Below are positions 7,786 to 17,440 of a stretch of DNA of 64,000 nucleotides, piece after piece (position 1 is the first letter of the stretch; every line of letters starts with the position of its first letter). Location of the stretch: positions 62,001 through 126,000 of the forward strand of contig CBFIHE010000005.1 in assembly GCA_965662345.1 (NCBI GenBank). Reading direction: 5' to 3'. The notes below the pieces were generated by a model. It was not told the DNA's origin and ran no database searches. It was given only the letters and a program-made list of their open reading frames with translations. The position numbers and the translations under genes were made by a program. This stretch comes from UBA6049 sp965662345 (lineage in GTDB: Bacteria > Bacteroidota > Bacteroidia > Flavobacteriales_G > Salibacteraceae).

Positions 7786-8457
7786 TTACCTCAGAATAAA
7801 TCGTATTGGTAAGTTGTACTGAACCCGCACAGGTTTACCACGCTGCTTACCAGGCGACCATGAAGGCATGTTCTTTACAACACGAACAGCTTCTTCATCA
7901 CATCCACCACCAATACCACGAAGTACTCTCACATTCTCAATGGAGCCATTTTCCATAACTACAAAAGTTACGTAGACAACACCTTGTACACCAGCATCTT
8001 TTGCCATAGAAGGGTATTTGGTGTTCTCTCCCAAGTACTTAAACAAAGCTTGTTCACCACCTGGGAATGACGGCATATCTTCCACTATAGTAAAGATTTC
8101 AGGTTCTGCAACCTCTTCTTCCTCTACAATATCGATGATTTCTACTTGGGTATCTTCATCAACCTCAGTGTCTTCAATTTCTAATTCCTCTTCAAGCTCC
8201 TCGTCATCTTCAACTATTTCAAGGATTTGAGTTTGGGGGGGTGGGGGTGGCGGGGGTGGGGGTTGTTGTTGAGTGATGGGAATCATTTCTTCCTCATCTA
8301 ATTCAATGATCAGGTTGCCTAGGTCCATGTTAGATTGATCGAATATCTTCCATTCAAAAGCTACCAACACAAGAGCTAAGGCAAAAACCAACCCTGTGAA
8401 GAAAAAGAATGGCTTCTTTTTCTCTACATCTACTTCAGGATTCTTTTTTAACTCCAT
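7786..8457 (-). CDS. TonB-family energy transducer with polyproline and acidic linker
   Basis: This 223-residue protein has one N-terminal membrane helix (FFFFTGLVFALALVLVAF), a periplasmic linker and a C-terminal TonB domain. The domain contains YPSMAKDAGVQGVVYVTFVV, GCDEEAVRVVKNMPSWSPG and a final YNLPIRFIL. TonB couples inner-membrane proton motive force, through ExbB/ExbD, to outer-membrane receptors. The linker is unusual in order: QQQ, nine consecutive prolines, then about 50 residues rich in Glu and Asp. No exbB/exbD genes are in view. The polyproline run should need EF-P for translation, and its codons create a G-rich tract on the plus strand. The gene ends at a strong terminator. Confidence 0.88.
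   Translation of the reverse strand: MELKKNPEVDVEKKKPFFFFTGLVFALALVLVAFEWKIFDQSNMDLGNLIIELDEEEMIPITQQQPPPPPPPPPQTQILEIVEDDEELEEELEIEDTEVDEDTQVEIIDIVEEEEVAEPEIFTIVEDMPSFPGGEQALFKYLGENTKYPSMAKDAGVQGVVYVTFVVMENGSIENVRVLRGIGGGCDEEAVRVVKNMPSWSPGKQRGKPVRVQYNLPIRFILR
8235..8262 (+). other. Potential G-quadruplex tract inside tonB
   Basis: On the plus strand four G-runs of 7, 5, 5 and 5 occur at 8235-8241, 8243-8247, 8252-8256 and 8258-8262, with loops of 1, 4 and 1 bases. The plus strand is the template strand for tonB. The tract is the reverse complement of the polyproline codons. Confidence 0.6.
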
Positions 8458-8664
8458 ATCTTTAGTCTTTCCTTGATTAATCGGAGGCTGCTAAAATACG
8501 AACTTATTCCAACCGGTAAAGCCGTAAGTGAGGAACCTTCCTCAAATTTCACATCATGATAACGCTTGTTCTAGCGAATAATTGAGCAGTACATTGAATT
8601 ACTGCTATACACCACTGGCATCTACCAGTAATTTGTAGCCACTGCCTTGTTTGAAAAAGCACCT

Positions 8665-9051
8665 TCAATAATACTGATTTGGTGCTCCATAAACTACTCT
8701 AAACAAGGCGGCTGAAAAGGTTGAACCTACTGAATTTGCCAGAATATCCAACCCGCTCATACTACGAGTTACAAAGACCGTGCCTTGAAGAAGCTCCATC
8801 AAAAGACCATATGCTACTGCAATAGCAAAAGCTACTAGAACTGGATATCTGCCAATCCCTGATTGTTGTATGGCTCTGACGTTTGCTAGGGCAAGAAACC
8901 AAACCAATACACCATAAAAAAAGAAGTGGATAACTAAATCTAAGCCATCCACTTGTTTATTATCAAAATCTTGAGCGGGCAGGAGGCTCAATACAGCTAT
9001 CACTCCCATCCATAGAAGTGCGTATTTATACCATCCTATGTAGCGAATCAC
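8665..9051 (-). CDS. VanZ-like family membrane protein
   Basis: This 128-residue protein has four hydrophobic helices and the VanZ-family pattern: a short first loop with LLPAQDFDNK, then DLVIHFFFYGVLVWFLA, then YGLLMELLQGTVFVTRS, where the ELLQ segment is characteristic, followed by SGLDILANSVGS. VanZ-like proteins occur widely without any link to teicoplanin resistance and their function is unknown. The start is a GTG whose GTGA overlaps the gcvH stop (TGA), a translational-coupling arrangement that is also common for this pair in other Bacteroidota. The 207 bases between this gene and tonB hold no further gene that I can support. Confidence 0.85.
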   Translation of the reverse strand: MIRYIGWYKYALLWMGVIAVLSLLPAQDFDNKQVDGLDLVIHFFFYGVLVWFLALANVRAIQQSGIGRYPVLVAFAIAVAYGLLMELLQGTVFVTRSMSGLDILANSVGSTFSAALFRVVYGAPNQYY

Positions 9052-9428
9052 GCGCTAATTAACCCATTGTAGTCATCTGCAGACATCAAAGATTCAATTT
9101 GCGAGACGTCTGATAATTTTACTTTAATCATCCAACCAGCGCCATAGGCATCTTCGTTCACTGTTTCTGGTGCATCTTCTAAAGACTCATTAACTTCAAC
9201 TACCTCACCGCTAACAGGCATGAATAAATCTGAAACGGTTTTGACTGCTTCAACCGTACCAAAAACTTCTTCAGAATCTAATTCTTCGCCTTCGGTTTCA
9301 ATCTCAACATATACAATATCACCAAGCTCGCCTTGTGCGTAATCGGTAATACCAATGGTAGCTACATCGCCTTCTACACGAACCCATTCGTGGTCTTTGG
9401 TGTATTTCAATTCTGCAGGAATATTCAT
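9048..9428 (-). CDS. gcvH: Glycine cleavage system H protein
   Basis: This 126-residue lipoyl carrier shuttles the aminomethyl group between the P, T and L proteins of the glycine cleavage system. The lipoylated Lys is in GTVEAVKTVSDL, preceded by LGDIVYVEIETEGEEL and followed by NEDAYGAGWMIKVKL, all canonical. The frame is open further upstream into the end of sprA, but the ATG at 9426-9428 gives the family's normal start (MNIPAELKYTKDHEW). It lies 58 bases after the sprA stop, and its own stop overlaps the vanZ-like start. gcvT and gcvP are not in the window. Confidence 0.96.
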   Translation of the reverse strand: MNIPAELKYTKDHEWVRVEGDVATIGITDYAQGELGDIVYVEIETEGEELDSEEVFGTVEAVKTVSDLFMPVSGEVVEVNESLEDAPETVNEDAYGAGWMIKVKLSDVSQIESLMSADDYNGLISA

Positions 9429-9486
9429 CTTGTTTGCTTTTGGTTCAAAGATAATTTCTTCTGTATTCCTTACAACTTTTAATCTC

Positions 9487-12400
9487 CTATCCGCTAAGCG
9501 TAAATCGAATACTGAAACCAACGTTGGTATTGGCTGTAGGAAATGATAAGGAAATTCGTGGTGTAGTCATGATTCTATCAAAGAAGAAGCGGATATTTAA
9601 CTTGTTACTGAGTGAATAATCTGCGGTAAGCTTAATACTAAGTACACGCTGACCTGCCGTAGCTTCATTTGGCCTAATCTGACTATCTAACTTGCGCAGA
9701 ACGGTATAATTATCTCTGATACTGAAATCTGCACGAGTTCTTAAATCACTCTGGATTTTATTCCGCTTTGATTTAACGGTGAATGGCAATGGAATTTGCT
9801 TAAAGTTATATCCCAAACCAACTACATATTCATTGCCTCGTACCTCGGTTACCTGACCGTTGATTAAACTTAATGACAAGGTTCTGTCTTTGCGGAACTC
9901 AACTTTGGTGATTAAGCTGTTATTCCAAGTCATGTCAACATTAAGTAACGGACTAAAAGACTCACGTATGGTTACGGTTTGGTAATTGAACTCAGGAACA
10001 AAATTAGCACCTGTTACTGGGTCTCTAATATCTGTAAAACCGTCACCATCGCCATCTGCCCAAAGCACGTTCGTGGCATATGAGTTCACGCTGTAAACAG
10101 ATTTGTAGGCATGACCAAGCGTTACCGTTTTAAAGTGTTTTTTAAGTGGTTTAAGTTTACTTAAGCCCGTATAGGTTACGCGCCAATTAGGTAATGGAAT
10201 TTTGGTAATAGCATCTAGTGTTTGGGAGCCAGCGCTGTTTCCAGAGTACGCTGCTAGAAATGCAGGTATGAGAACATCAGGATGCGTGGGTCCGTAACCA
10301 TCAAAGTAGGTGCCATCATAAGTAATAGAATCACTCTGATATAACCCTTGAGAATTCGGGTTCTCACTTGCCAATCTTCTTGATATTATCTCTCGATTAT
10401 CACTAAACGCTTCAAAAGCCTCATTCACATAATTGTCTCCATCATTGGAAAATGCAGTTCTGATAGAGTTAAATGACACTGTGAAGTTACCAGTAAACAT
10501 TGGGCTTTCACGCAAGAAGTCATTGACTATAATGTCATTGTCTAAATCTAAGGTATCGTAAAACCTATTGTACGTTGAATAATTATAACCGTGGTTCCAG
10601 TCTCCCGTTAACTCTATTCGCAGGTCTTTTATAGGTTCTATATTGACTCGAAAGTTAGCGCGCTCAGTGAAGGTCTCAGAATACATTCGATTGAATGCTT
10701 CTTCTTTTACCAACCAGTTCTGCTGCATGGCATAATCCAAAAAGTCTTCGCTGTCACCAAAGTTATCTTGCTGCCCTATGATGAAACCAAAACCAGGAGC
10801 ATTGAACTGCGGATTCATTCCAAGGGCCACATGAGTTGGCTCATAGCCAGGCAGCAATATTCCGCGATTTAATGAGTATGAAGCAGAAGCATTTTTCACC
10901 ATCATTAAGAACTTGGCCGTATGGTCTAAGAATGTCATTGCATTCTCATCTTTGTTTTTCTTTTTGGTGCTATCCGCTACTTGCCTGTTATTTCTACCGC
11001 GATCATTCCGATCTGTTCTACCTCCCAGTCTGCTTTTCCTATTAACATCACGTAGAAATTTCCACTTGTTGTAAAGTGTGGTCATGTTAAAGCTTGCGTT
11101 AACCTGCCATTGCTGTGAGTTTTGAATAGTGTTGCCCAAAGAATCTGCAGCAAAAGCAGCACGCTCCCACCCATAAGTAGCGGTATATCTTACATTCGAA
11201 TTAATCCAATCTGTTAGTGGAATTTTATCTAGAGGAACCTTGTACGTGAGGTTAACCTGGTGGTTGTACCGCATGTTGGTTCCAAAGTTTGCGATGTTGT
11301 TCCAAACAGAATCGCGCCACCTATCGTACTGATCTTGGTAAATGTCTTTATTCACAGGGCCATCTGGCTCCTCTACAAGTGCTTGATTATTGGCAGAGAA
11401 ATCCATTTTAAGCGATCGGGTTAAGTCCCAGCGCAATGAGTATCGTCTATTCCAGTTAAATGACTTATTGTAAAACGGAAGGGGTTCTGCAATAATCCCA
11501 GGTTGGTTATTCCTGAGTTTTTGCTCGTTATACAAACGATCCATATCTGTGCTGAAGCTTACCTGCTTTGGCAATAAGTAGAAGTTGAAATCGCGAATTA
11601 AGCGTAGGTACTTAGACTTCCTAAACGGCTTCATTTTAGCGAATGGCTTGTAGTTCTTGGGTGAGTTGTTGAAGTTGTAGTTGATTCCCCCGCGATAGGT
11701 TTTTGTAGTGTTGTATTCTGTATTAAAATCTCTTTTAAAGTCTTCTGAGTAACTTACCGTTGCAGAGAAGTTTGATATATCATAGAAAGCCGGTTTCTTC
11801 TCAGAATTCGTTCGTTCTTTCCTCACATTCGTAAGGTTTATAGATCGCCTTATTTGCCGCGTTTCTTGAACTCTTCTTACAGAGTCTTGATCTTCTTGTG
11901 ACTCATAACTCTCTTCTACAAAATCATCGAACTCAATATCTGGTGAAAGTGGTGCAAATTGTGGTTTACTCACGAATTCTGAATACCCTACATACATTGG
12001 TATTTTAACTCCGCTTTCTTTTGGGAGGAATTTACCCAAATCCATATTTGCGGAAAAATCAAACTGTTGAATAGTCTCTCTCTGCCTATCGCTTACTTTA
12101 TCTTCAAGCTGACCCCAACCAGGTGTGCTCATTGACCCCGATAAGCTTACTGTTGCCAAGTCTGCAAGCTGAGTGGTAACCTGTGCTACAGCTGCCCACC
12201 CCGTTCTTCTATCAAAGTCTGATAATCGCAACTCGTTGAACCACACCTCAGCACACTTATCCATTCCATCATCTTCACCTCCCAAAACCGCTTTAGGATT
12301 CCGAACCCCAAGCATTATGTTCTTGAGAGTACTCAAGTTTGGATTACCTACCACGTAGATGGTAGCTTTTCCATCATTATAAGCGTACCGCGTTCGGTTA

Positions 12401-15400
12401 TTGACTCGGTCTGGTGTGGATATACTCGCCCTATTCCTGCTGGTTTTGGCTGCTTGTAATCTACCAAAATCTATTTCTATATCATTTGCCTGAGGCCATA
12501 CTTGTTGTCTTGCGGCATCACTCTCATTAGAATACTGCCCAGGTGGAGTAACTTTTAGTGGAATCTCGTACTCGTAATAATTATTGGTGAAATCTGTACC
12601 CAAACGAACGAATACAGTCATCTCACCATCGTCTATAGGATTGGCAGGATCTCCCGATTCTCCATGGACATACATCTTAATCTTACCGTAGTTTCGTAGA
12701 TCAAGGTCAACGTTTCTATATGCGGCTCTCGCGTCTCCGTCTCCTAAGTCACAGACTCGTACACTTAGCGACTGCTCGTTTAACTGCTGTAGGTTGGTTG
12801 TACCCACGTTAATCTCTCTTTCAATACCTGGAGGAATTACGTAGTTAACTGGCTGTTTATCACTATTCTCTTCAATATTTACAGCCTCTACAACAAACTC
12901 GGTAGAAGCATCGCCTTGGATAAAGTCTCCTGGATTCTCTAAGCTACCATCATATCTACGCCATTCTCCACGAACTAGTTCTAGCCTAGCAAAACGCAGA
13001 ACCACAGGGCGACTAAAACCCTTCATAAACATTCGCATAAAACGAATAGATCTAAAATCTTGGATGTCTCCTACTGGAACCCCTTGATCAATTGGTATAC
13101 GGAACAAGTACCAGTCAATATCTCGGGTTCTGCCATCGGGGGTGTTACGCTGAGCCCGCTGAACATCAACTATGAAGTTGTTTCCTACATTAGCAGGATT
13201 TACTTGTTCTGGAGAGAAGTTAACCTCATATTGCCAATAGGATTCTGCTTCATCAAGGTTATTATCTTGATTAATATCCTCAACATTTGGTCTGGTAGAC
13301 CCAACAGCAACATTTCCGCCACCATCATTTATAGGAGAGTTCCCATCTGGGTTATTGAAGTCTTTATATCGCTCTAATATATCTGCTTCCTCGCCATCGT
13401 AACCTGCGTCTAGGTAGAAGCGGAAATTATCTTGAGATGGATCGGTAGCTAATTCTACTGGTGCATTGGGTGCAACAGATATGAGTTGATTCACATAATC
13501 TTCAAAAAACACCTGCTCCTCTTGGGTGGTTAGTCCATCTAATCCAATATCTTGAAACTGCCTAGCATTGGGGTCATTATCAAAACCATAAACATAACTC
13601 TGCCCTGGAGTAAACCTACCAAAGGCACTGGTGAACTGCTCAGTGGCAATATCGCTTGCCTGCGCAGGAAGTAGATTCTCATAGATAAGCTGTCCATCTT
13701 TCTGTACATCTTCAGAAACAGTACCCAAGTTAAAATACAACTTACCTTGATCGCCTGCTATTCCTGCTAGATCTTGATAATCATCATTAAATGGATCCAT
13801 TACCCAAAACTGGATATACTCGATATTTGCGTCTTGAAAATCTTGCTGAGTAATCTCGCGCTGCACACCAGCCCAACGGGTCTCTGGGTCATTTAATTCA
13901 CCATTAGGGTTTACCCCAGCAGCATACTGTACTCCATTCTCATCAAAACCGTTGACGTCATAATTGTATGGTCCCTTTTCTTGCGGATAATAGGCCATAT
14001 CTAACGTTACTACATTTTGCAGTTGGAAGTTAGCCGCTTGCCTGTTGGGGAAAACTTCGTTTAACGGAACCTCGCGCATGTAGTGGTTAGACTGCATTTC
14101 AGGGTCATTCTGAATATGTGCTGGTGTACGTTGATCGTTTCGCCAGAAACTAGGGTCGATATTATACCAAGCTAATTTTGCTCTATTGAAACCAGATGCC
14201 AAATTATTCACCGTAGATGCCTCTGGAAATAAACTTGCCTGACCTTGTGGTACAGAGGCATAGGTCCAATATTGAATGGCTCTAAGGTCTATGGTGCTTT
14301 GACTCCCTTCAAAATCATCAATGTATGAATTACCCTCATCGCCAATTGCCTTGTTATGTCCTGGAATGAGTTGAGCAAATTCACCTGATGCTTGAATAGT
14401 TGACTTCTCTTTGGTGTCTATTAGCGGTATTTTATCTACTATTCTGGTTAAGAAGGGTGATTCCGTTCGGTAATTCGCATCTACTCCCCAAATGGTATTA
14501 CTCATAGGCTCCTCACCAACATTTACCTTTTGAGTAAGTGGCCTTTCTGTTAAGTTCATTACAGTACCACCAATAATGAAATCTTTATTAACCGTATAAT
14601 CAAAGCGAGAGCCTACCAGCGTCTTAGTTTGGATATTGAAGAACGCGTTACTTTCCAATGATATTTTTATAGGCGTACCAGACTCTAAAAGCCCTTGATT
14701 AATAATCTTAACTCTACCTAAGGTATAATCTACGGTGTAATCTATGTTCTCTTGTAAGGTTCTTCCGCCTGCCGTTACACGAACAGAACCTTCTGGAACA
14801 TTCAAGGCATTGAGAGAAATTTCGTTAGAGCTTGAGCTTTGATACTCTCCCTTAATCGTAAATCGATTCTGCTCTGGATACCTCACCTGCGCATTAACCT
14901 GGGTATTGGTATATAGGCTATCAAAGGCGTATTTATTCCCAAGCAAGGGATCTTGTAGTTTTTCTCTAAGCGTTTTGCCAAATGGCTCTAAGGTGGGGAA
15001 ATAGACCCTACCGTTTTGCGGGTTAATAGTAGGTACAAACTGGTTATCGGTAGTGAGGAAGTCAAAAATACCATCCTTTCTAGGGTTATTATTTACATCC
15101 AAGCGGTCTAAATCCAATACCTGAATCAAAGGTCTTCCGTTCACATCTGGCGGACCTTCTGGCAAAAAGTTTGTCTCTATTCCTTGTTCCCTATCTAAGT
15201 ACCAAATATCTAGTCTAAAATCTTGTGGTTGTACCTGATATGCACCTAGTGAATACACGTTTTTCATCATCAAATCCCACATGGGGTATTGCGTGTTTAA
15301 CTGAGTACTCTTGAGCATTTTCAAATAAAGGGCCTGGCCCTCTTGAACATCTGTTGAGAATTCTCCTACCTGATAAGTTCTTCCTCTGTATGTATATTGA

Positions 15401-16836
15401 AATGATACGGCTAAAACTTGATTGGGCTGCAACTGCTGGTTCGTGCTTAAGAAACCTAATTGGGGGTGGAAATAATATTCCGTTTCTTCTAGCTTTCTGG
15501 CCAAGCCTACCTTGTGATAATCTACACGCGGCACGTAACCCTGACCATCTAGTGCTTGACTCGCTCCTAAAAAGCCTCTAACGGCAGATTGACCCTGCAT
15601 TTCTGCATATAAGCTGTTGGCTTTATTATCAGAAACACCTCTGAACGAACCATCTACAGAGATAGAACCAGCTCCATTTTTATTGTACAACACATTGGCA
15701 TCACCCTCACCTAAATCTTGGAATGCAACAATATCTCTGGTGTTTTCAACCGTATTATTTGTATTGGTAACCCATACCTCTATTCGGGTGATGTTCACCC
15801 CACTATTCACATAAGGCGGAGCCGATGTTGCTTCTTCATATTGATCTCTAAAGAAGTGACTTAAAAAGTAGTGTTTGTTGTCTTCGTAGTTATCTGCCTT
15901 GATTTCAAATTCGGTTACCTGAGCACCTCCTTGAACTTCAATCTCTTGGCGCTGACCTCTTTGCTGAGAAAAAACAGTGGTTACATCTAACCTACCAAAT
16001 TTAAGCTTGGTCTTAAGTCCAAATAAACTTTGAGAGCCATTAATGAGCTGACTATTTAGCGGAAGAGAAACATTCCCGGCCTCAATCTTTTGAATAATTT
16101 CATCTTCATACCCCGTATAATCAACCTTCACTTGATTCTCAAAGTCAAATGTTGCTTCTGTATTATAGTTGGTAGTTAACCTTAGCTTATCTCCAATATT
16201 TCCGATAACATTCAACTGAATGCGCTGATCAAAATCGAAAACCGAAATTCTTCGTTGCTGAAGGGGAATAGCAGGATTATCTGTTCTTGAAGTATTCACC
16301 CCAAATATCAACTCTGCAGAACCAGATGGGCGTATATCAATTGAGTTCCCACCAAAAATTCTATCAAAAAGCTCATTTTCAACTTTTATGGGCGGAACAC
16401 TAAACCCATTTTTTTTGTTGAATTCATTCTCAGTAGCTACCTTATCCTTCCAATAATCGTTAAGTGAGTTGTTCAGATTATACTCTGAATACTCATCAAA
16501 CGTCATGTAATTGTCTGGCCTATACTCGTTGTTGTCACCAAGTTTTTGACGATAGTAATAGTTACCAGTAACTGGGTCGTAAATGAGCTCTTTAGAAATG
16601 TTTCCAGGATCTTGAAGATCAAACCTGTTTTCTTCTTGATTAAAAGGCGTTGTAGAGTTGTCTTGAATGGGGTACTTCAAGTCTACGTCATTGGAATCTG
16701 TATCTGTAGAATCCAATGCACTCATCACTGTACCATCCCTCCCTGATGAAGCTCGTACGGAAAATACGGACTTCACCGGGTTGAAAAGCAGAAGAGCTAA
16801 GGTTAACGCGATATGGCCGGTAAATCGCTTATTCAA
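9487..16836 (-). CDS. sprA: SprA, outer-membrane translocon of the type IX secretion system
   Basis: This 2449-residue protein is within the normal size range for SprA, the giant barrel that forms the T9SS protein-conducting channel. It has a hydrophobic N-terminus (HIALTLALLLF), long repeated beta-rich segments, the N-terminal SprA motif region around NELFDRIFGGNSIDIRPSG, and a C-terminal strand SVGFSIRFTLSG-like end (VGFSIRFTLSG). It includes tryptophan/tyrosine-rich stretches such as NKAIGDEGNSYIDDFEGS that are conserved among SprA proteins. The start appears to be TTG (16834-16836), since no in-frame ATG lies upstream. The ruvA stop is 22 bases upstream and gcvH follows; the ruvA-sprA-gcvH order is frequent in Flavobacteriia. 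SprA would export the sorting-signal proteins found elsewhere in this window. Confidence 0.93.
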   Translation of the reverse strand: MNKRFTGHIALTLALLLFNPVKSVFSVRASSGRDGTVMSALDSTDTDSNDVDLKYPIQDNSTTPFNQEENRFDLQDPGNISKELIYDPVTGNYYYRQKLGDNNEYRPDNYMTFDEYSEYNLNNSLNDYWKDKVATENEFNKKNGFSVPPIKVENELFDRIFGGNSIDIRPSGSAELIFGVNTSRTDNPAIPLQQRRISVFDFDQRIQLNVIGNIGDKLRLTTNYNTEATFDFENQVKVDYTGYEDEIIQKIEAGNVSLPLNSQLINGSQSLFGLKTKLKFGRLDVTTVFSQQRGQRQEIEVQGGAQVTEFEIKADNYEDNKHYFLSHFFRDQYEEATSAPPYVNSGVNITRIEVWVTNTNNTVENTRDIVAFQDLGEGDANVLYNKNGAGSISVDGSFRGVSDNKANSLYAEMQGQSAVRGFLGASQALDGQGYVPRVDYHKVGLARKLEETEYYFHPQLGFLSTNQQLQPNQVLAVSFQYTYRGRTYQVGEFSTDVQEGQALYLKMLKSTQLNTQYPMWDLMMKNVYSLGAYQVQPQDFRLDIWYLDREQGIETNFLPEGPPDVNGRPLIQVLDLDRLDVNNNPRKDGIFDFLTTDNQFVPTINPQNGRVYFPTLEPFGKTLREKLQDPLLGNKYAFDSLYTNTQVNAQVRYPEQNRFTIKGEYQSSSSNEISLNALNVPEGSVRVTAGGRTLQENIDYTVDYTLGRVKIINQGLLESGTPIKISLESNAFFNIQTKTLVGSRFDYTVNKDFIIGGTVMNLTERPLTQKVNVGEEPMSNTIWGVDANYRTESPFLTRIVDKIPLIDTKEKSTIQASGEFAQLIPGHNKAIGDEGNSYIDDFEGSQSTIDLRAIQYWTYASVPQGQASLFPEASTVNNLASGFNRAKLAWYNIDPSFWRNDQRTPAHIQNDPEMQSNHYMREVPLNEVFPNRQAANFQLQNVVTLDMAYYPQEKGPYNYDVNGFDENGVQYAAGVNPNGELNDPETRWAGVQREITQQDFQDANIEYIQFWVMDPFNDDYQDLAGIAGDQGKLYFNLGTVSEDVQKDGQLIYENLLPAQASDIATEQFTSAFGRFTPGQSYVYGFDNDPNARQFQDIGLDGLTTQEEQVFFEDYVNQLISVAPNAPVELATDPSQDNFRFYLDAGYDGEEADILERYKDFNNPDGNSPINDGGGNVAVGSTRPNVEDINQDNNLDEAESYWQYEVNFSPEQVNPANVGNNFIVDVQRAQRNTPDGRTRDIDWYLFRIPIDQGVPVGDIQDFRSIRFMRMFMKGFSRPVVLRFARLELVRGEWRRYDGSLENPGDFIQGDASTEFVVEAVNIEENSDKQPVNYVIPPGIEREINVGTTNLQQLNEQSLSVRVCDLGDGDARAAYRNVDLDLRNYGKIKMYVHGESGDPANPIDDGEMTVFVRLGTDFTNNYYEYEIPLKVTPPGQYSNESDAARQQVWPQANDIEIDFGRLQAAKTSRNRASISTPDRVNNRTRYAYNDGKATIYVVGNPNLSTLKNIMLGVRNPKAVLGGEDDGMDKCAEVWFNELRLSDFDRRTGWAAVAQVTTQLADLATVSLSGSMSTPGWGQLEDKVSDRQRETIQQFDFSANMDLGKFLPKESGVKIPMYVGYSEFVSKPQFAPLSPDIEFDDFVEESYESQEDQDSVRRVQETRQIRRSINLTNVRKERTNSEKKPAFYDISNFSATVSYSEDFKRDFNTEYNTTKTYRGGINYNFNNSPKNYKPFAKMKPFRKSKYLRLIRDFNFYLLPKQVSFSTDMDRLYNEQKLRNNQPGIIAEPLPFYNKSFNWNRRYSLRWDLTRSLKMDFSANNQALVEEPDGPVNKDIYQDQYDRWRDSVWNNIANFGTNMRYNHQVNLTYKVPLDKIPLTDWINSNVRYTATYGWERAAFAADSLGNTIQNSQQWQVNASFNMTTLYNKWKFLRDVNRKSRLGGRTDRNDRGRNNRQVADSTKKKNKDENAMTFLDHTAKFLMMVKNASASYSLNRGILLPGYEPTHVALGMNPQFNAPGFGFIIGQQDNFGDSEDFLDYAMQQNWLVKEEAFNRMYSETFTERANFRVNIEPIKDLRIELTGDWNHGYNYSTYNRFYDTLDLDNDIIVNDFLRESPMFTGNFTVSFNSIRTAFSNDGDNYVNEAFEAFSDNREIISRRLASENPNSQGLYQSDSITYDGTYFDGYGPTHPDVLIPAFLAAYSGNSAGSQTLDAITKIPLPNWRVTYTGLSKLKPLKKHFKTVTLGHAYKSVYSVNSYATNVLWADGDGDGFTDIRDPVTGANFVPEFNYQTVTIRESFSPLLNVDMTWNNSLITKVEFRKDRTLSLSLINGQVTEVRGNEYVVGLGYNFKQIPLPFTVKSKRNKIQSDLRTRADFSIRDNYTVLRKLDSQIRPNEATAGQRVLSIKLTADYSLSNKLNIRFFFDRIMTTPRISLSFPTANTNVGFSIRFTLSG

Positions 16837-16858
16837 TCCAATTTTCTAACGCGCTCTA

Positions 16859-17440
16859 TTAGAGCTTTTTCAACGCGGCTTTAATAAGATCTTCTATGCC
16901 TGAATCAGGTGCGTCTTGTACTAGTTTATCTAGCACTTTATTGGCCTGAGCACGGTCGAACCCTAAAGCAATTAGTGCACTTAACGCTTCTTGTTTAGCT
17001 GTATTGTGCAAGCCACCTGATATTTCGGGGATAATATCCTCTTTACCCATTTTATCTCTTAGGTCTAGGATTACCCGTTGGGCTGTTTTGGCGCCTATTC
17101 CTTTCACTCCTTTCAAGGTTGCTACATCTTCGTTTAAAATGGCGCTTCTCACCTCATCTGGACTCAACGAAGAAAGCATCATCTGTGCCGTAGCAGTGCC
17201 GATGCCAGAAACAGAAATAAGCTGCCTAAAAACTTGTCTTTCGTCTTTGCTTTTAAAGCCATACAAGTTTTGAGCGTCTTCTTTCACTTGAAAATGAGTT
17301 AGCACTTGTATAGCCTCTTCATCTCCAATCTGGCCATATGTATGTAAAGAGATATTTACATAATACCCCACTCCATTGCATTCTACAACAATGTAAGAAG
17401 GGGTTTTTTCTATAAGTCTACCCTTTAAAAACTCAATCAT
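16859..17440 (-). CDS. ruvA: Holliday junction branch migration protein RuvA
   Basis: This 193-residue DNA-binding subunit of RuvAB binds the four-way junction and loads the RuvB motor. It has the OB-fold N-terminus (MIEFLKGRLIEKTPSYIVV), two helix-hairpin-helix motifs (VSGIGTATAQMMLSS and VKGIGAKTAQRVILDL), and a short C-terminal domain III (ALIALGFDRAQANKVLDKL) that contacts RuvB. The start overlaps the maeB stop by 8 bases, so it is translated from the maeB transcript. ruvB is 10 kb away in a separate operon with queG. Confidence 0.96.
   Translation of the reverse strand: MIEFLKGRLIEKTPSYIVVECNGVGYYVNISLHTYGQIGDEEAIQVLTHFQVKEDAQNLYGFKSKDERQVFRQLISVSGIGTATAQMMLSSLSPDEVRSAILNEDVATLKGVKGIGAKTAQRVILDLRDKMGKEDIIPEISGGLHNTAKQEALSALIALGFDRAQANKVLDKLVQDAPDSGIEDLIKAALKKL

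Noticed and set aside
8611..8629. ACTGG/CCAGT hairpin after the vanZ-like gene as a terminator
   Set aside because: The stem is only five pairs and no T-run follows on the minus strand.
9429..9521. Longer N-terminus of GcvH starting inside sprA
   Set aside because: The extra 31 residues do not match any H protein and overlap the sprA end in another frame.
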